A stretch of DNA of 64,000 nt from CAZIKB01 sp964539665. GTDB lineage: Bacteria > Zhuqueibacterota > Zhuqueibacteria > Oceanimicrobiales > Oceanimicrobiaceae. The position numbers and the translations under genes are program-made. The stretch lies in assembly GCA_964539665.1 (NCBI GenBank), contig CAZIKB010000014.1, positions 1 to 64,000 of the forward strand, in the 5' to 3' direction. Of this stretch, positions 8,107-16,863 are shown piece by piece. How positions within the stretch are numbered: position 1 is the first letter of the stretch; every line of letters begins with the position of its first letter. The notes below the pieces were generated by a model. That model had not been told where the DNA came from, made no database searches, and saw nothing but the letters and a program-made list of their open reading frames with translations.

Positions 8107-9192
8107 TCAACGCACAAATAAGGTCTCACCAAATTTCATAACAACAAATTCATCATCATCGAGCTGAGCTTCCTTTAATGCTTCTTTTAAATAGATGGGC
8201 GGTTCTGCGAGCGGTTCGTCTGCCAGTTGAAAGGTTCCCCAGTGCATGGCAATAGATTTTTGGGATTGAACGTCAACGTGGATTTTCACAGCTTACGGAG
8301 GATCCAGATGCACGGGACTCATAAACCAGCGCGGCATATAGGCGCCAATAGGTATCATGGCAACTTTAATCGGCCCAAAGCGTTTGCCAATTTCCAGAAA
8401 ATCCGGTGAGTAACCCGTATCCCCTGCAAAAAAGATGTTACCGAGTTTATTTTCAATTACCCAGCCGGACCACAGGGTCTCATTTCTATCAGAAAATGAT
8501 CGCCCGGAGAAATGCTGTATGGGTACACTGTGAAAATTTAATCCGTAGAATTGCTGCGACTGCCACCAGTCTAACTCAACAACGTTGTCGATTTTCTTTT
8601 TGTCAAACCATTTGGCCAGGCCGAGCGGGACAAAATATTTTGGTTTGTTGCCTAATCGTTCAATGGTTGGGGCGTCAAGATGGTCATAATGGTTATGGCT
8701 GATAACCACCGCATGAATCTCTGGAAGATCTTCAAACTTTATGCCCGGCCGGGCTACTCGTTCGGGACCAGCAAAAGAAACCGGCGAACTACGCTTACTG
8801 AACATTGGGTCAGTCAGTATATTGAATCCTTCAACTTGAATTAAAAAGGTTGCGTGGCCAATCCAGGTTAATTGGATTTGGGTTGAATAGGGAGCGTTTA
8901 TTCGGTTCAGAGCCGGCTCAACAAATTCTGGTTTGTAGGGCGAGATTTCCTTGATAGAGATAGCCGAAGTCTCCTGGGGACCGCGACCAAATTGCCAGCG
9001 CAGAAAATCACCAAAACCACGTTCTGGAGTATTATGCATATTCCGGAATCCTTTTGAAGTATGATGTGGCAGTAATTTAGAGAACTTTTTGGATTGCTCA
9101 ACGCTTGAACAACCTATCCCAAAAAGCAATATCAGGAAGCAAATAAAATACCACATGAAGCTCACTCTCATCTTATTTACTATACGAATCAT
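8107..9192 (-). pseudogene. Metallo-beta-lactamase-fold lipoprotein (NAPE-PLD-like), interrupted by one nonsense codon
   Basis: One reading frame, 361 codons, broken by TAA at 8293-8295. The first 299 residues carry a lipoprotein signal (lipobox GIGC), the MBL metal motif SHNHYDHLD, a His in PIQHFSGR, Asp in FAGDTGY and the last His in SPVHLDP. The frame continues after the stop with AVKIHVDVQ and about 55 more residues, matching the family's expected C-terminal region. In relatives this place reads SPVHLDPEEAV, so GAA to TAA is the likely change. Relatives hydrolyse N-acyl-phosphatidylethanolamine or similar substrates. Could be a true recent pseudogene or a base error. Translation may start at 9192 or 9171. 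Confidence 0.8.
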
Positions 9193-9341
9193 TGGTTCAA
9201 TATTTCAATTTAACGATTTTTACTTTTCAGCTCAATCATTTTCTTTAATTGGACTGTTTTTTCCTGTGTGAGCATAACCGCTGTTCTCCATAACACTCGT
9301 CCGACAAGACGATTGTCAGATATTTCTTTTTGAAAATTTAC

Positions 9342-9370
9342 TTGACAATAACTTATTACTTTAATATATT
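9342..9370 (+). promoter_or_regulatory. Sigma-70-type promoter
   Basis: TTGACA at 9342-9347 and TATATT at 9365-9370, separated by 17 bases, is a near-consensus housekeeping promoter. It would give the lipoprotein gene at 9554 a leader of roughly 175 bases. Not tested; AT-rich intergenic DNA can produce such pairs by chance. Confidence 0.5.
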
Positions 9371-9553
9371 TACATTATAATTATAGGGAGATATTTCAGA
9401 GTCTTGAGCGAATTCTTCCTTTAATTATGCAACCTCTCGAATTGTAATATATGTTTTACTTACTATCTTAGTGAATTAACTTATCTCTACAAACAACAAG
9501 TGTAATATGTTTGTTAAATAATCATTTAATCACATTACTAACGGAGGAAGGTT

Positions 9554-10084
9554 ATGTCTAAATCAGTTATTTATCGTTTTTTTACTATTCTCATGCTGCT
9601 AACGATGGTAGTATGTTTTGGTTCTTGCACAATTGCAAAAATCAGTGGTCGCGGTTCAATACCTTATATGTTAAATAATCCACCGGCCAAAACGGAGGTG
9701 ATATCACATTTTAATGAGAGCAAAATGATCACATTCGACTACACCAGCGCCTTTGATGTCTCTGAAATACTCGCCGAACAACTGACAACTTCAGGTGCTG
9801 ATGCAGCTATAAATTTAACTATTACTCTCAAAGCAGATTTTGCATCTTTCTGTATTAATATGATCACCCTGGGTATAGCAAATGCTAAAATATTCCAGGT
9901 TGAAGGCGACCTTGTGAAAGCCCCTAATGGATTAGGTTCATTACTTGAAAACAGCGAGATTCTTGCCGAAGCAGAAACTATAAAGGAATTACAACTCGCA
10001 CTAAAAAAATTACAAAAAGATCAGGATGTGGTCAACCTGCCGACTATAGTTCGAACAGAAACAGGATTTGTAGCAATTAACTAA
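9554..10084 (+). CDS. Lipoprotein of unknown function
   Basis: 176 residues. A type II signal peptide ends at the lipobox FGSC (Cys near residue 25), so the mature protein is probably membrane-anchored in the periplasm. The rest is a compact soluble domain with no motif I recognise; the middle (ADAAINLTITLKADF, then FCINMITLGIANAKIF) resembles small envelope lipoproteins that bind or report on envelope state, but this is only an impression. Start supported by a strong GGAGG. Single-gene unit: a promoter lies upstream and a strong terminator directly downstream. Confidence 0.75.
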   Translation: MSKSVIYRFFTILMLLTMVVCFGSCTIAKISGRGSIPYMLNNPPAKTEVISHFNESKMITFDYTSAFDVSEILAEQLTTSGADAAINLTITLKADFASFCINMITLGIANAKIFQVEGDLVKAPNGLGSLLENSEILAEAETIKELQLALKKLQKDQDVVNLPTIVRTETGFVAIN

Positions 10085-10105
10085 GCAAGTTGATTTTTGT
10101 TATTT

Positions 10106-10146
10106 GAGGTAATCATGTCGAGCTGCATGATTGCCTCTTTTTTTTT
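10106..10146 (+). terminator. Rho-independent terminator
   Basis: A 12-bp stem (GAGGTAATCATG at 10106-10117 with CATGATTGCCTC at 10126-10137, one G-T pair), an 8-base loop and nine consecutive T residues. It closes the lipoprotein gene at 9554-10084. Confidence 0.9.
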
Positions 10147-10186
10147 AATACATAAATTCACAGACTAAAATAATGTTCAGTTAATC

Positions 10187-10654
10187 ATGAAGAGGCAATT
10201 AGTTCTGTGGTTATTGATTTTAGCTGCACGAAGCTTCGCTCAGGACGAATGGAATTGGGGATGGAGCCAATCTCAAAAAGATTCCGTGTCCTTAACTTCT
10301 TTTAGCAAAACAATTCGAACTCCAGAGGCTCAAAAATCCATTTATGGCAAGTTAATCTGGTTTTATAAGAGGAATGTATCGTCCGTTGTGTCAGGGCGCT
10401 GTCCCTTTTATCCTACTTGTTCCACATATACACTTTATTCAATGCAAAAATATGGATTTTTCTGGGGTTTATTAATGGGCATAGATCGACTATATTTGCG
10501 CGAGAATCCGGGGGTTTTCCGTAGAACTCACTATTTTTCTATCTGGATTAACGAAAAGGAACACGCATATGATCCACCGGAAGCAAACTCACTTTTTGGA
10601 AGCAAGGATTGGCGCATTATTCACCCTGATTTTCATCACCTTTTTTTCAATTAA
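10187..10654 (+). CDS. YidD-domain protein with a signal-peptide-like N-terminus
   Basis: 155 residues. Residues about 55-120 match the YidD (membrane protein insertion efficiency factor) family, with the Cys-containing core RCPFYPTCSTY. YidD normally is a 70-90 residue cytoplasmic-face partner of the YidC insertase. Here there is an N-terminal hydrophobic segment ending in FAQ that looks like a cleavable signal, and an extra C-terminal tail, so the domain may sit in the periplasm and have a different job. The next gene overlaps its 3' end by 86 bases, implying translational coupling. Confidence 0.8.
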   Translation: MKRQLVLWLLILAARSFAQDEWNWGWSQSQKDSVSLTSFSKTIRTPEAQKSIYGKLIWFYKRNVSSVVSGRCPFYPTCSTYTLYSMQKYGFFWGLLMGIDRLYLRENPGVFRRTHYFSIWINEKEHAYDPPEANSLFGSKDWRIIHPDFHHLFFN

Positions 10655-11525
10655 TAATAGCTATGCTCAAGAACGTACATTGAACATATCCAGTCTTCGA
10701 CATCTGGCACAGCAGTTTCAGAAAAATAATCAGCCGTTTTTATCCTACCTTTATAATCTATCATTTTATCACCTGACAGCAGATTCAACAGAGAAATTAC
10801 AGGCTGGCCTCGATGCCTTACATGCCAGCTTCACCACCAGTCATTTTGAAGAAAGCAAACAGGTAATCGGGTTGTTATTCAATGATTATCCAAATCTCAA
10901 AAACAAACTAACGTATCAATACGGTTATCTACTGATGAGAAACAGGCAATTCGGAGAGGGTGATAGATATATGCGGGAAGTTATGGGAATCAGCGCATTA
11001 TTGTCCCGAATAAAATTTCTACGCGCCTATGCACAATTAACCTATTTCAATTATCCTGAAGGCTGTTTAAAAAAGCTTACCGAAATAAAAGACACCCAAT
11101 TCCCTTATAATGAACAGCTATCGGAAATTAAAACTGCTTTACAATCCAAACCGGCCGGCACAAAAAAAAGTAATTTTGTTGCTGTTCCACTCTCCATGAT
11201 AATTCCGGGCAGCGGGCAGATGTATGCTGGATTTTTTTTTGATGGTATGCAGAGCTTTGGATTTAACCTGGTACTTGGATATGCCACCTATGCATCCTGG
11301 CGACATGAGCTGGACCTGAAAAGAGGAGACAGAAATTATGTTATGCCAATTCTTTCCAGTTTTTTCTCAGGGCTGTTCTATCTGTCTAATATTTTTAATA
11401 CGGTGAATTCAGTAAATAAAGCCAATCTCTATCGCCAAAGTAAGCATTATAATGCAATACTGGAAAAGTTTCGAATTGTCATGAAAAATGAGGAATATTT
11501 CCTGGACGTGCATTTGGAATTCTAA
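10569..11525 (+). CDS. Exported protein with C-terminal membrane segments (DUF5683-like)
   Basis: 318 residues. A signal peptide ends near SYAQE. Residues 40-190 are helical and TPR-like. The C-terminal part contains IPGSGQMYAGFFFDGMQSFG followed by hydrophobic segments, a pattern of DUF5683/TM2-like membrane proteins. The start at 10569 overlaps the YidD gene by 86 bases; an in-frame TTG at 10596 is an alternative. The pairing with a YidD-domain gene suggests a joint membrane role. Specific function unknown. Confidence 0.65.
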   Translation: MIHRKQTHFLEARIGALFTLIFITFFSINNSYAQERTLNISSLRHLAQQFQKNNQPFLSYLYNLSFYHLTADSTEKLQAGLDALHASFTTSHFEESKQVIGLLFNDYPNLKNKLTYQYGYLLMRNRQFGEGDRYMREVMGISALLSRIKFLRAYAQLTYFNYPEGCLKKLTEIKDTQFPYNEQLSEIKTALQSKPAGTKKSNFVAVPLSMIIPGSGQMYAGFFFDGMQSFGFNLVLGYATYASWRHELDLKRGDRNYVMPILSSFFSGLFYLSNIFNTVNSVNKANLYRQSKHYNAILEKFRIVMKNEEYFLDVHLEF

Positions 11526-11707
11526 ACCAGAATCGTTCATGCATCTAAGTCATTTTACGGTCCGGCTTCAGCCCGCTCAAAGCTGTTTGAAGTGAAAAAT
11601 AACAGCAGTTCAACAAAACACAGAGTGATTATTATATTCGTAATATTAAACTTGATTTTTGATAAATTAATTGATAAACTTTTCAAGACATACTCATAGG
11701 AGGCAAT

Positions 11708-12493
11708 ATGAAATTATACGATCTCTCTCAACCATTAAACCAGGATGCACCATTTTGGCCATACTATCCACCTTTTGAAGTCAAATATATTAAGCGCAAA
11801 GCCGAACATGGTGTGAATGCACAATACATCCAAACATCTAACCATATGGGCACGCATTTGGATGCGCCACGCCACTTTGTTACAGGCGGCCTGACCATTG
11901 ACCAAATCCCGCTTGAGTGGCTTTACGGTCCCGGCGTCATTGTAGACCTTTCGGATGAAATGGATGAACTGGCTGTGTACACACCGGAAATGATCGAAAA
12001 ACGAGTCGAAGTTAAGAATGGGGATATTTTGATTCTTCACACGGGATGGCACAAATATGCTCAATTTGGTTCAGAGCCTGACGAAGAAAAGTATATCCAT
12101 TGTCACCCGGGAGCCCACCCGGATATGGTAGACTGGCTCCTTAAGAAGAAAATTCATATCTGGGGTGTCGATGAAGTCTCCACAGATCATCCTATGAATT
12201 TGCCTATTGGGAGATTTTTGGGAAAGGGCATGCATGGTCACTGTGATCGTGTAAAAGCAAAATGCGAGGCTAAATTTGGCAAAAAGAAAATGAAGGAACT
12301 CTTTCCGGACGAAGCCTATCAATTAACCCACAATGGACTTTTTCCACACAATTGCATTCACATTGAGAATATAGGAGATGATATTGCAGCGCCGGAGCTG
12401 CAAAATAAGCGTACGACCATCGGGTGTTTTCCATGGAAATTCAAAGGCGGCGAAGCGGCTTTTTGCAGAGTAGTCGCTTTTGTGGAAGAATAA
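11708..12493 (+). CDS. Cyclase-family metal-dependent hydrolase (kynurenine formamidase-like)
   Basis: 261 residues of the cyclase family PF04199, which includes kynurenine formamidase. The metal-binding motif HxGTHxDxPxH is intact as NHMGTHLDAPRHF at about residues 46-58, and the N-terminus has the family opening YDLSQPL. A second conserved His/Glu set lies in the C-terminal third (HNCIHIENI). No signal peptide, so cytoplasmic. AGGAGG lies before the ATG. Upstream of an acyl-CoA synthetase and an amidase, which together suggest breakdown of an amide- or acid-containing compound; the substrate is not known. Confidence 0.85.
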   Translation: MKLYDLSQPLNQDAPFWPYYPPFEVKYIKRKAEHGVNAQYIQTSNHMGTHLDAPRHFVTGGLTIDQIPLEWLYGPGVIVDLSDEMDELAVYTPEMIEKRVEVKNGDILILHTGWHKYAQFGSEPDEEKYIHCHPGAHPDMVDWLLKKKIHIWGVDEVSTDHPMNLPIGRFLGKGMHGHCDRVKAKCEAKFGKKKMKELFPDEAYQLTHNGLFPHNCIHIENIGDDIAAPELQNKRTTIGCFPWKFKGGEAAFCRVVAFVEE

Positions 12494-12617
12494 TTCTGGA
12501 TTACTCCCCGGGCTGTGATCTGAAATATTGAATTATGAATGAATAGATTATATTATCCATAATTGCTATATGGTCTCAATGTTGCATTGTTTCTAATTTA
12601 TACTTAGTGCGCTGATT

Positions 12618-14126
12618 ATGCTTAATGACTCAACTATTCCGCTGATAAGAAAGGCCATCAATCACAACAATCAGTTAGCCATTATCGACGATCAGGGAAA
12701 ATACACATACAGTGAATTACTCATTGCTGCGAAAAAAGTAGCTTCCTGTTTATTAAAAGGAAAGCATGATTTACATGAAGCCCGAGTTGCTTTTATAGTA
12801 CCCTCGAGCTTTGATTATGTGGCTGTGCACTGGGGCATCTGGTTAGCAGGTGGAATCGCGGTACCGCTGTGTATCTCGCATCCTTTGCCGGAAATAAAAT
12901 ACGTTCTTGAGGATTCGGCCTCGAACATGATTGTTGTCCATCCGGATTTTAAAAATAATTTACTTTCCCTGGCTGATGAGCGAAATTTACGAGTGGTTAA
13001 AACTTCAGATGCAATCGATTTCAAGGCTGGTCCGCTGCCGAAAGTTGAAGTGGAGCGACGGGCTATGATATTATATACAAGCGGCACTACGAGCAGACCC
13101 AAGGGCGTCGTCACAACTCATCGAAATATCAATGCTCAAATCGTCTCATTGATAGAAGCCTGGGGATGGACTGAGAATGATCGCATATTGCATGTTTTAC
13201 CTTTACACCATACTCATGGTATTGTCAATGTTTTATTGTGTGCCTTGTGGGCCGGAGCAACTTGTGAGATGCTGCCAAAATTTAATGCTGAGATAGTGTG
13301 GGATCGGTTTGTTCAAAACGATTTAACTTTATTTATGGCCGTACCCACAACATATAATAAACTCATAGCTGCCTGGGAGAGCGCTCCAAATGAAACGCAA
13401 AAAATTATGTCAAAAGCCTGTGCTAAAATGCGTTTAATGGTCTCAGGCTCAGCAGCTTTACCCGTTAAAGTTTTTAAAAAATGGCATGAAATTAGCGGCC
13501 ACCGGCTACTCGAACGCTATGGTATGACTGAAATTGGTATGGCGTTATCTAATCCTTTACACGGAGAACGAAGACCGGGCTCTGTAGGCCAGCCTTTGCC
13601 TGGAGTTAACGTGAAATTAATTAATGAACGAAATCATGCGATTCAGGAAGAGGGCGTACCAGGTGAAATTCAAGTCAAGGGTTCAAATGTGTTTAAAGAA
13701 TATTGGTCAAGACCCGATGCGACTCAGGAAGCATTTTGTAATGACTGGTTTAAAACCGGCGATGTGGCAATTTTAGAAAATGGCTATTACCGGATTTTAG
13801 GAAGAAGCTCTGTAGATATTATTAAAACAGGCGGCTACAAAGTCTCTGCTCTGGAAATCGAAGAAGTTCTTATGAGTCACCCTTCCATACAGGAATGTGC
13901 TGTTGTCGGAAAAGAAGATGAGGAGTGGGGGGAATGTGTTTGTGCCGCTTTAGTACTTAAAAATGGCGATTCACTAACTCTAAGTGATCTACGGGACTGG
14001 GCAAAAGAGAGGATGGCGAACTACAAAATCCCGAATCGGATTTTGTGTTTGAATGATCTACCTCGCAACGCCATGGGTAAAGTCATCAAGCCGGATTTGA
14101 AAAAAATGTTTGAATCCGGAAAATGA
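12618..14126 (+). CDS. Acyl-CoA synthetase of the ACSF3/malonyl-CoA synthetase type
   Basis: AMP-forming acyl-CoA ligase, 502 residues, full length. The ATP-binding loop ILYTSGTTSRPKG is at about 152-164. The adenylation motif ERYGMTEIGMALSNPL closely resembles the ACSF3/MatB group, suggesting a short dicarboxylic or branched acid such as malonate as substrate. The hinge GRSSVDIIKTGGYK and the C-terminal catalytic Lys in NAMGKVIK are present. No signal peptide. It is followed 28 bases later by the amidase gene, likely one operon; the amidase could release the acid that this enzyme activates. Confidence 0.85.
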   Translation: MLNDSTIPLIRKAINHNNQLAIIDDQGKYTYSELLIAAKKVASCLLKGKHDLHEARVAFIVPSSFDYVAVHWGIWLAGGIAVPLCISHPLPEIKYVLEDSASNMIVVHPDFKNNLLSLADERNLRVVKTSDAIDFKAGPLPKVEVERRAMILYTSGTTSRPKGVVTTHRNINAQIVSLIEAWGWTENDRILHVLPLHHTHGIVNVLLCALWAGATCEMLPKFNAEIVWDRFVQNDLTLFMAVPTTYNKLIAAWESAPNETQKIMSKACAKMRLMVSGSAALPVKVFKKWHEISGHRLLERYGMTEIGMALSNPLHGERRPGSVGQPLPGVNVKLINERNHAIQEEGVPGEIQVKGSNVFKEYWSRPDATQEAFCNDWFKTGDVAILENGYYRILGRSSVDIIKTGGYKVSALEIEEVLMSHPSIQECAVVGKEDEEWGECVCAALVLKNGDSLTLSDLRDWAKERMANYKIPNRILCLNDLPRNAMGKVIKPDLKKMFESGK

Positions 14127-14154
14127 AAATTTTAGAACGATTTAATGGGTAGAT

Positions 14155-15576
14155 ATGAATCAGAACCAGGAAATTGCTCTGCTATCAGCCACTGAACAAC
14201 AGCGCTTAATCCAAAACAAACACTTATCACCCGTTGAATTAGTTGAAGCCTCTCTTGTTCAAATTGAACGATTCAACGACAAAATCAACGCTGTCGTAAC
14301 ATTGAATGAGCAAGCTCTGGACGACGCTAAAAAATCAGAACAGGCTGTATTAAAAGGTGATAGATTGGGACTCCTTCATGGACTTCCAGTCGGCATTAAG
14401 GATATCACACCCGTTGCAGGTCTCCGTACAACCTTTGGTTCTGCTTTGTTCGCCAATCACATACCAACGGAGGATGCCTTAGTTGTACAGCGACTTAAAA
14501 AAGCGGGGGCAATCATCATTGGAAAGACCAATTGTCCGGAGTTCGCTGCCGGAGGTAATACCTTCAACGAAGTGTTCGGCCGTACCCGTAATCCCTGGAA
14601 TCCCAAGTTAAGCGCCGGTGGTTCCACAGGCGGCGGGGCTGCTGGCCTGGCTACTGGCATGATAGCTTTAGCAGAAGGGACTGATCTGGGCGGCTCGCTG
14701 CGTATTCCAGCCTCCTTCTGTGGTGTGGTTGGACTCAGACCGTCTCCGGGATTGGCGCCCACTTACCCTTCGGATTATCTCTGGGATTTTCTGGAAGTTA
14801 CCGGCCCACTTGCACGTACTGCTGAGGATGCGGCGCTCATGCTGCAAGCTGTATGCGGGCAAAGTGCACTTTCTCCAATTAATCAATCCGTTGGTGGCAG
14901 AGATTTCTTGTCGGCTGTACGCCCCGGTGTTTCCAAAGGTCTTAAAATTGCCTACTGTAAAGACATCGCTGGTATCGGTATCGACGAAACCATAGAACAA
15001 ATTTGCCGTCAGGCAGCTCTGGAATTGTCTCAGGCGGGCGCCATCGTGGAAGAAATAGAGTTTGACCTCTCATTCGCAATAAAGGCTTTTCTTGATTTCA
15101 GGGGTTATTGGTTTGTTGCCAAACTCTATCCGTATCTTGATAAATTAGATCAGTTTAGCAGTAACGTCAAAGACAATATAAATGCAGGTCTGAAAGTAAC
15201 GATGAAAGACCTTGCAGCTTCAGAGCAAACCCGAAGCAAACTCTGGCATGTTATGCATGATTTCTTTCAAAAATATGATTATTTGCTTACGCCCTGCATG
15301 GCCGTGCCGCCTTTTCCAGTCGAGCAGAACTATCCTGAAACGATCTCTGGTAAAAAAATGAAAACTTATTTCGACTGGTTTGCTCCTACTTTTCTTTTCA
15401 GCCTGACAGGATTGCCGGTAGCTTCCGTTCCATGTGGACTCGACAATGACAACCTGCCTGTTGGAATGCAAATTGTAGGGCGGCCAATGGGCGAGGAAAT
15501 GGTTTTAGCGCTTGCCAGACAGGTACAGGATTTCAATCCAATCGGTTTTCCTTCACTCCCCAATAATGTTGCTTAA
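14155..15576 (+). CDS. Amidase-signature-family amidase
   Basis: 473 residues, typical length. The Ser-cisSer-Lys triad is visible: Lys82 (GIKDIT), Ser157 (GGSTGGG) and nucleophile Ser181 (GTDLGGSLRIP). Hydrolyses carboxamides; the substrate in this group cannot be told from sequence. It lacks GatA-specific context (no gatB or gatC nearby), so a catabolic amidase is more likely than tRNA amidotransferase. No signal peptide. Confidence 0.88.
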   Translation: MNQNQEIALLSATEQQRLIQNKHLSPVELVEASLVQIERFNDKINAVVTLNEQALDDAKKSEQAVLKGDRLGLLHGLPVGIKDITPVAGLRTTFGSALFANHIPTEDALVVQRLKKAGAIIIGKTNCPEFAAGGNTFNEVFGRTRNPWNPKLSAGGSTGGGAAGLATGMIALAEGTDLGGSLRIPASFCGVVGLRPSPGLAPTYPSDYLWDFLEVTGPLARTAEDAALMLQAVCGQSALSPINQSVGGRDFLSAVRPGVSKGLKIAYCKDIAGIGIDETIEQICRQAALELSQAGAIVEEIEFDLSFAIKAFLDFRGYWFVAKLYPYLDKLDQFSSNVKDNINAGLKVTMKDLAASEQTRSKLWHVMHDFFQKYDYLLTPCMAVPPFPVEQNYPETISGKKMKTYFDWFAPTFLFSLTGLPVASVPCGLDNDNLPVGMQIVGRPMGEEMVLALARQVQDFNPIGFPSLPNNVA

Positions 15577-16028
15577 CAGGCTAATATTCCGGGTTTTATG
15601 GCTCACAGATCAACAGTTGTTACACTGTAAAAGACACACCAATAAAATGAAGAGTCGGAACCTCGGTATCCTTTATATTGTTGTGGCTATGAATTTCTTC
15701 AGTTGGAGAGTATCTAAGTGACAGTTTATAGAGAATCGGTGTTCTGATATTGCGGTGACTCAAAAGTTGCTGTACTATATGAATGTCATAAACTGTTTAA
15801 ATAAATGCACCTTTTTTTTATTGTGATTTGATTTGATATTACATACATTAGTTCACTAAAAAGGAGAGCGAAAAGGATCTTTTTATCAAAGCAATCGGAA
15901 ACAAATATAAAAATAAACCTAATTAATCCAGTATCCTGAAGTAAAAAACTGTGTTTTAAATCTGAAAATCTGTGGTAGGCGAGATGGTTTTTTTGATACG
16001 GCAGCGAACAATGTAGCGGAGAGCATTC
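15577..16028. other. Intergenic stretch, no gene seen
   Basis: About 450 bases without a convincing frame. A short AAAAGGATCTTTTT palindrome lies near 15870-15885. No terminator with a clear T-run after the amidase gene and no obvious promoter. Confidence 0.4.
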
Positions 16029-16756
16029 ATGATCAACAAATTGAAGATAGCGATTCTTATTATAACCATCTATTCTACCAGTGTAGTCGCTCAGACCGCA
16101 GATGATGATTCAGCAGCAACGCATCGACGCTGGACATTCTCCGTAAATTTTGGCGCAACGACAGCCGGGCCGGCTAAAAGCATAGAAGATCTCATGGTAG
16201 CTGGCAATTTCAATGAGAGTGATGTTTCTGGCTTGCCAGGAGCCATAGGCCAGGAATACCCATATTCACTGACTGGTTTAGATTTTGAATCGGGAGCTCA
16301 CTGGATAGCCGGTATCAATTATTTATTCAGGCCACCTTTTACTGTTGGAATTGTCGTCAGCAAGACAATGATAGGAACAACATGGGGACATCGCTCTATC
16401 TTGACATACAATATTCTCTTACAACTTTAGCGCCAATTCTGGCAATTCAGGTTTCGGATATTCTGCGGCTTGGCGCCGGACCAGCGCTCTACTATCCCAG
16501 GACCAATACAAAGAGCACTGGTGCTGAGGATCAGGGTAAAGTGAGTAGAAAGGTTGGCTTTCTTATAGATTTTAGCCTGGCGCTACCGGCAAAAACCAAA
16601 TTTTTTATCGAACTTAAAATTCAGTACCGTAAGGTCGGGGGAGTGGAAATCGGTCCGTTCAAATCTAAAAGCCTGTTTTATTCTACAACTCTGCCACCAG
16701 CAGTAGTCAACTACAATCACTGGTTCATCGGTCTTGGATTCGGATTGGGTGCTTAA
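16029..16756 (+). pseudogene. Outer-membrane beta-barrel-type protein, split by a frameshift
   Basis: Two overlapping frames, 16029-16430 and 16382-16756, read as one protein of about 240 residues. The first has a signal peptide ending VVAQ and barrel-like alternating strands to about residue 118; the second continues with YLDIQYSL, LRLGAGPALYY, VGFLIDFSLAL and ends in the aromatic strand WFIGLGFGLGA, typical of a barrel C-terminus. The shift lies near 16380-16395, next to a GGGG run, so one missing or extra base is enough. Function unknown. Confidence 0.65.
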
Positions 16757-16863
16757 AGTGCTATGTAAATCATCGCAAAAAAATTATTATTAATAAAAGT
16801 TTTTGAAAAATAGTACAAACTTTAATTCCTGAAACTGTTTAACAAATTCGAAGAGGAGGGAAA

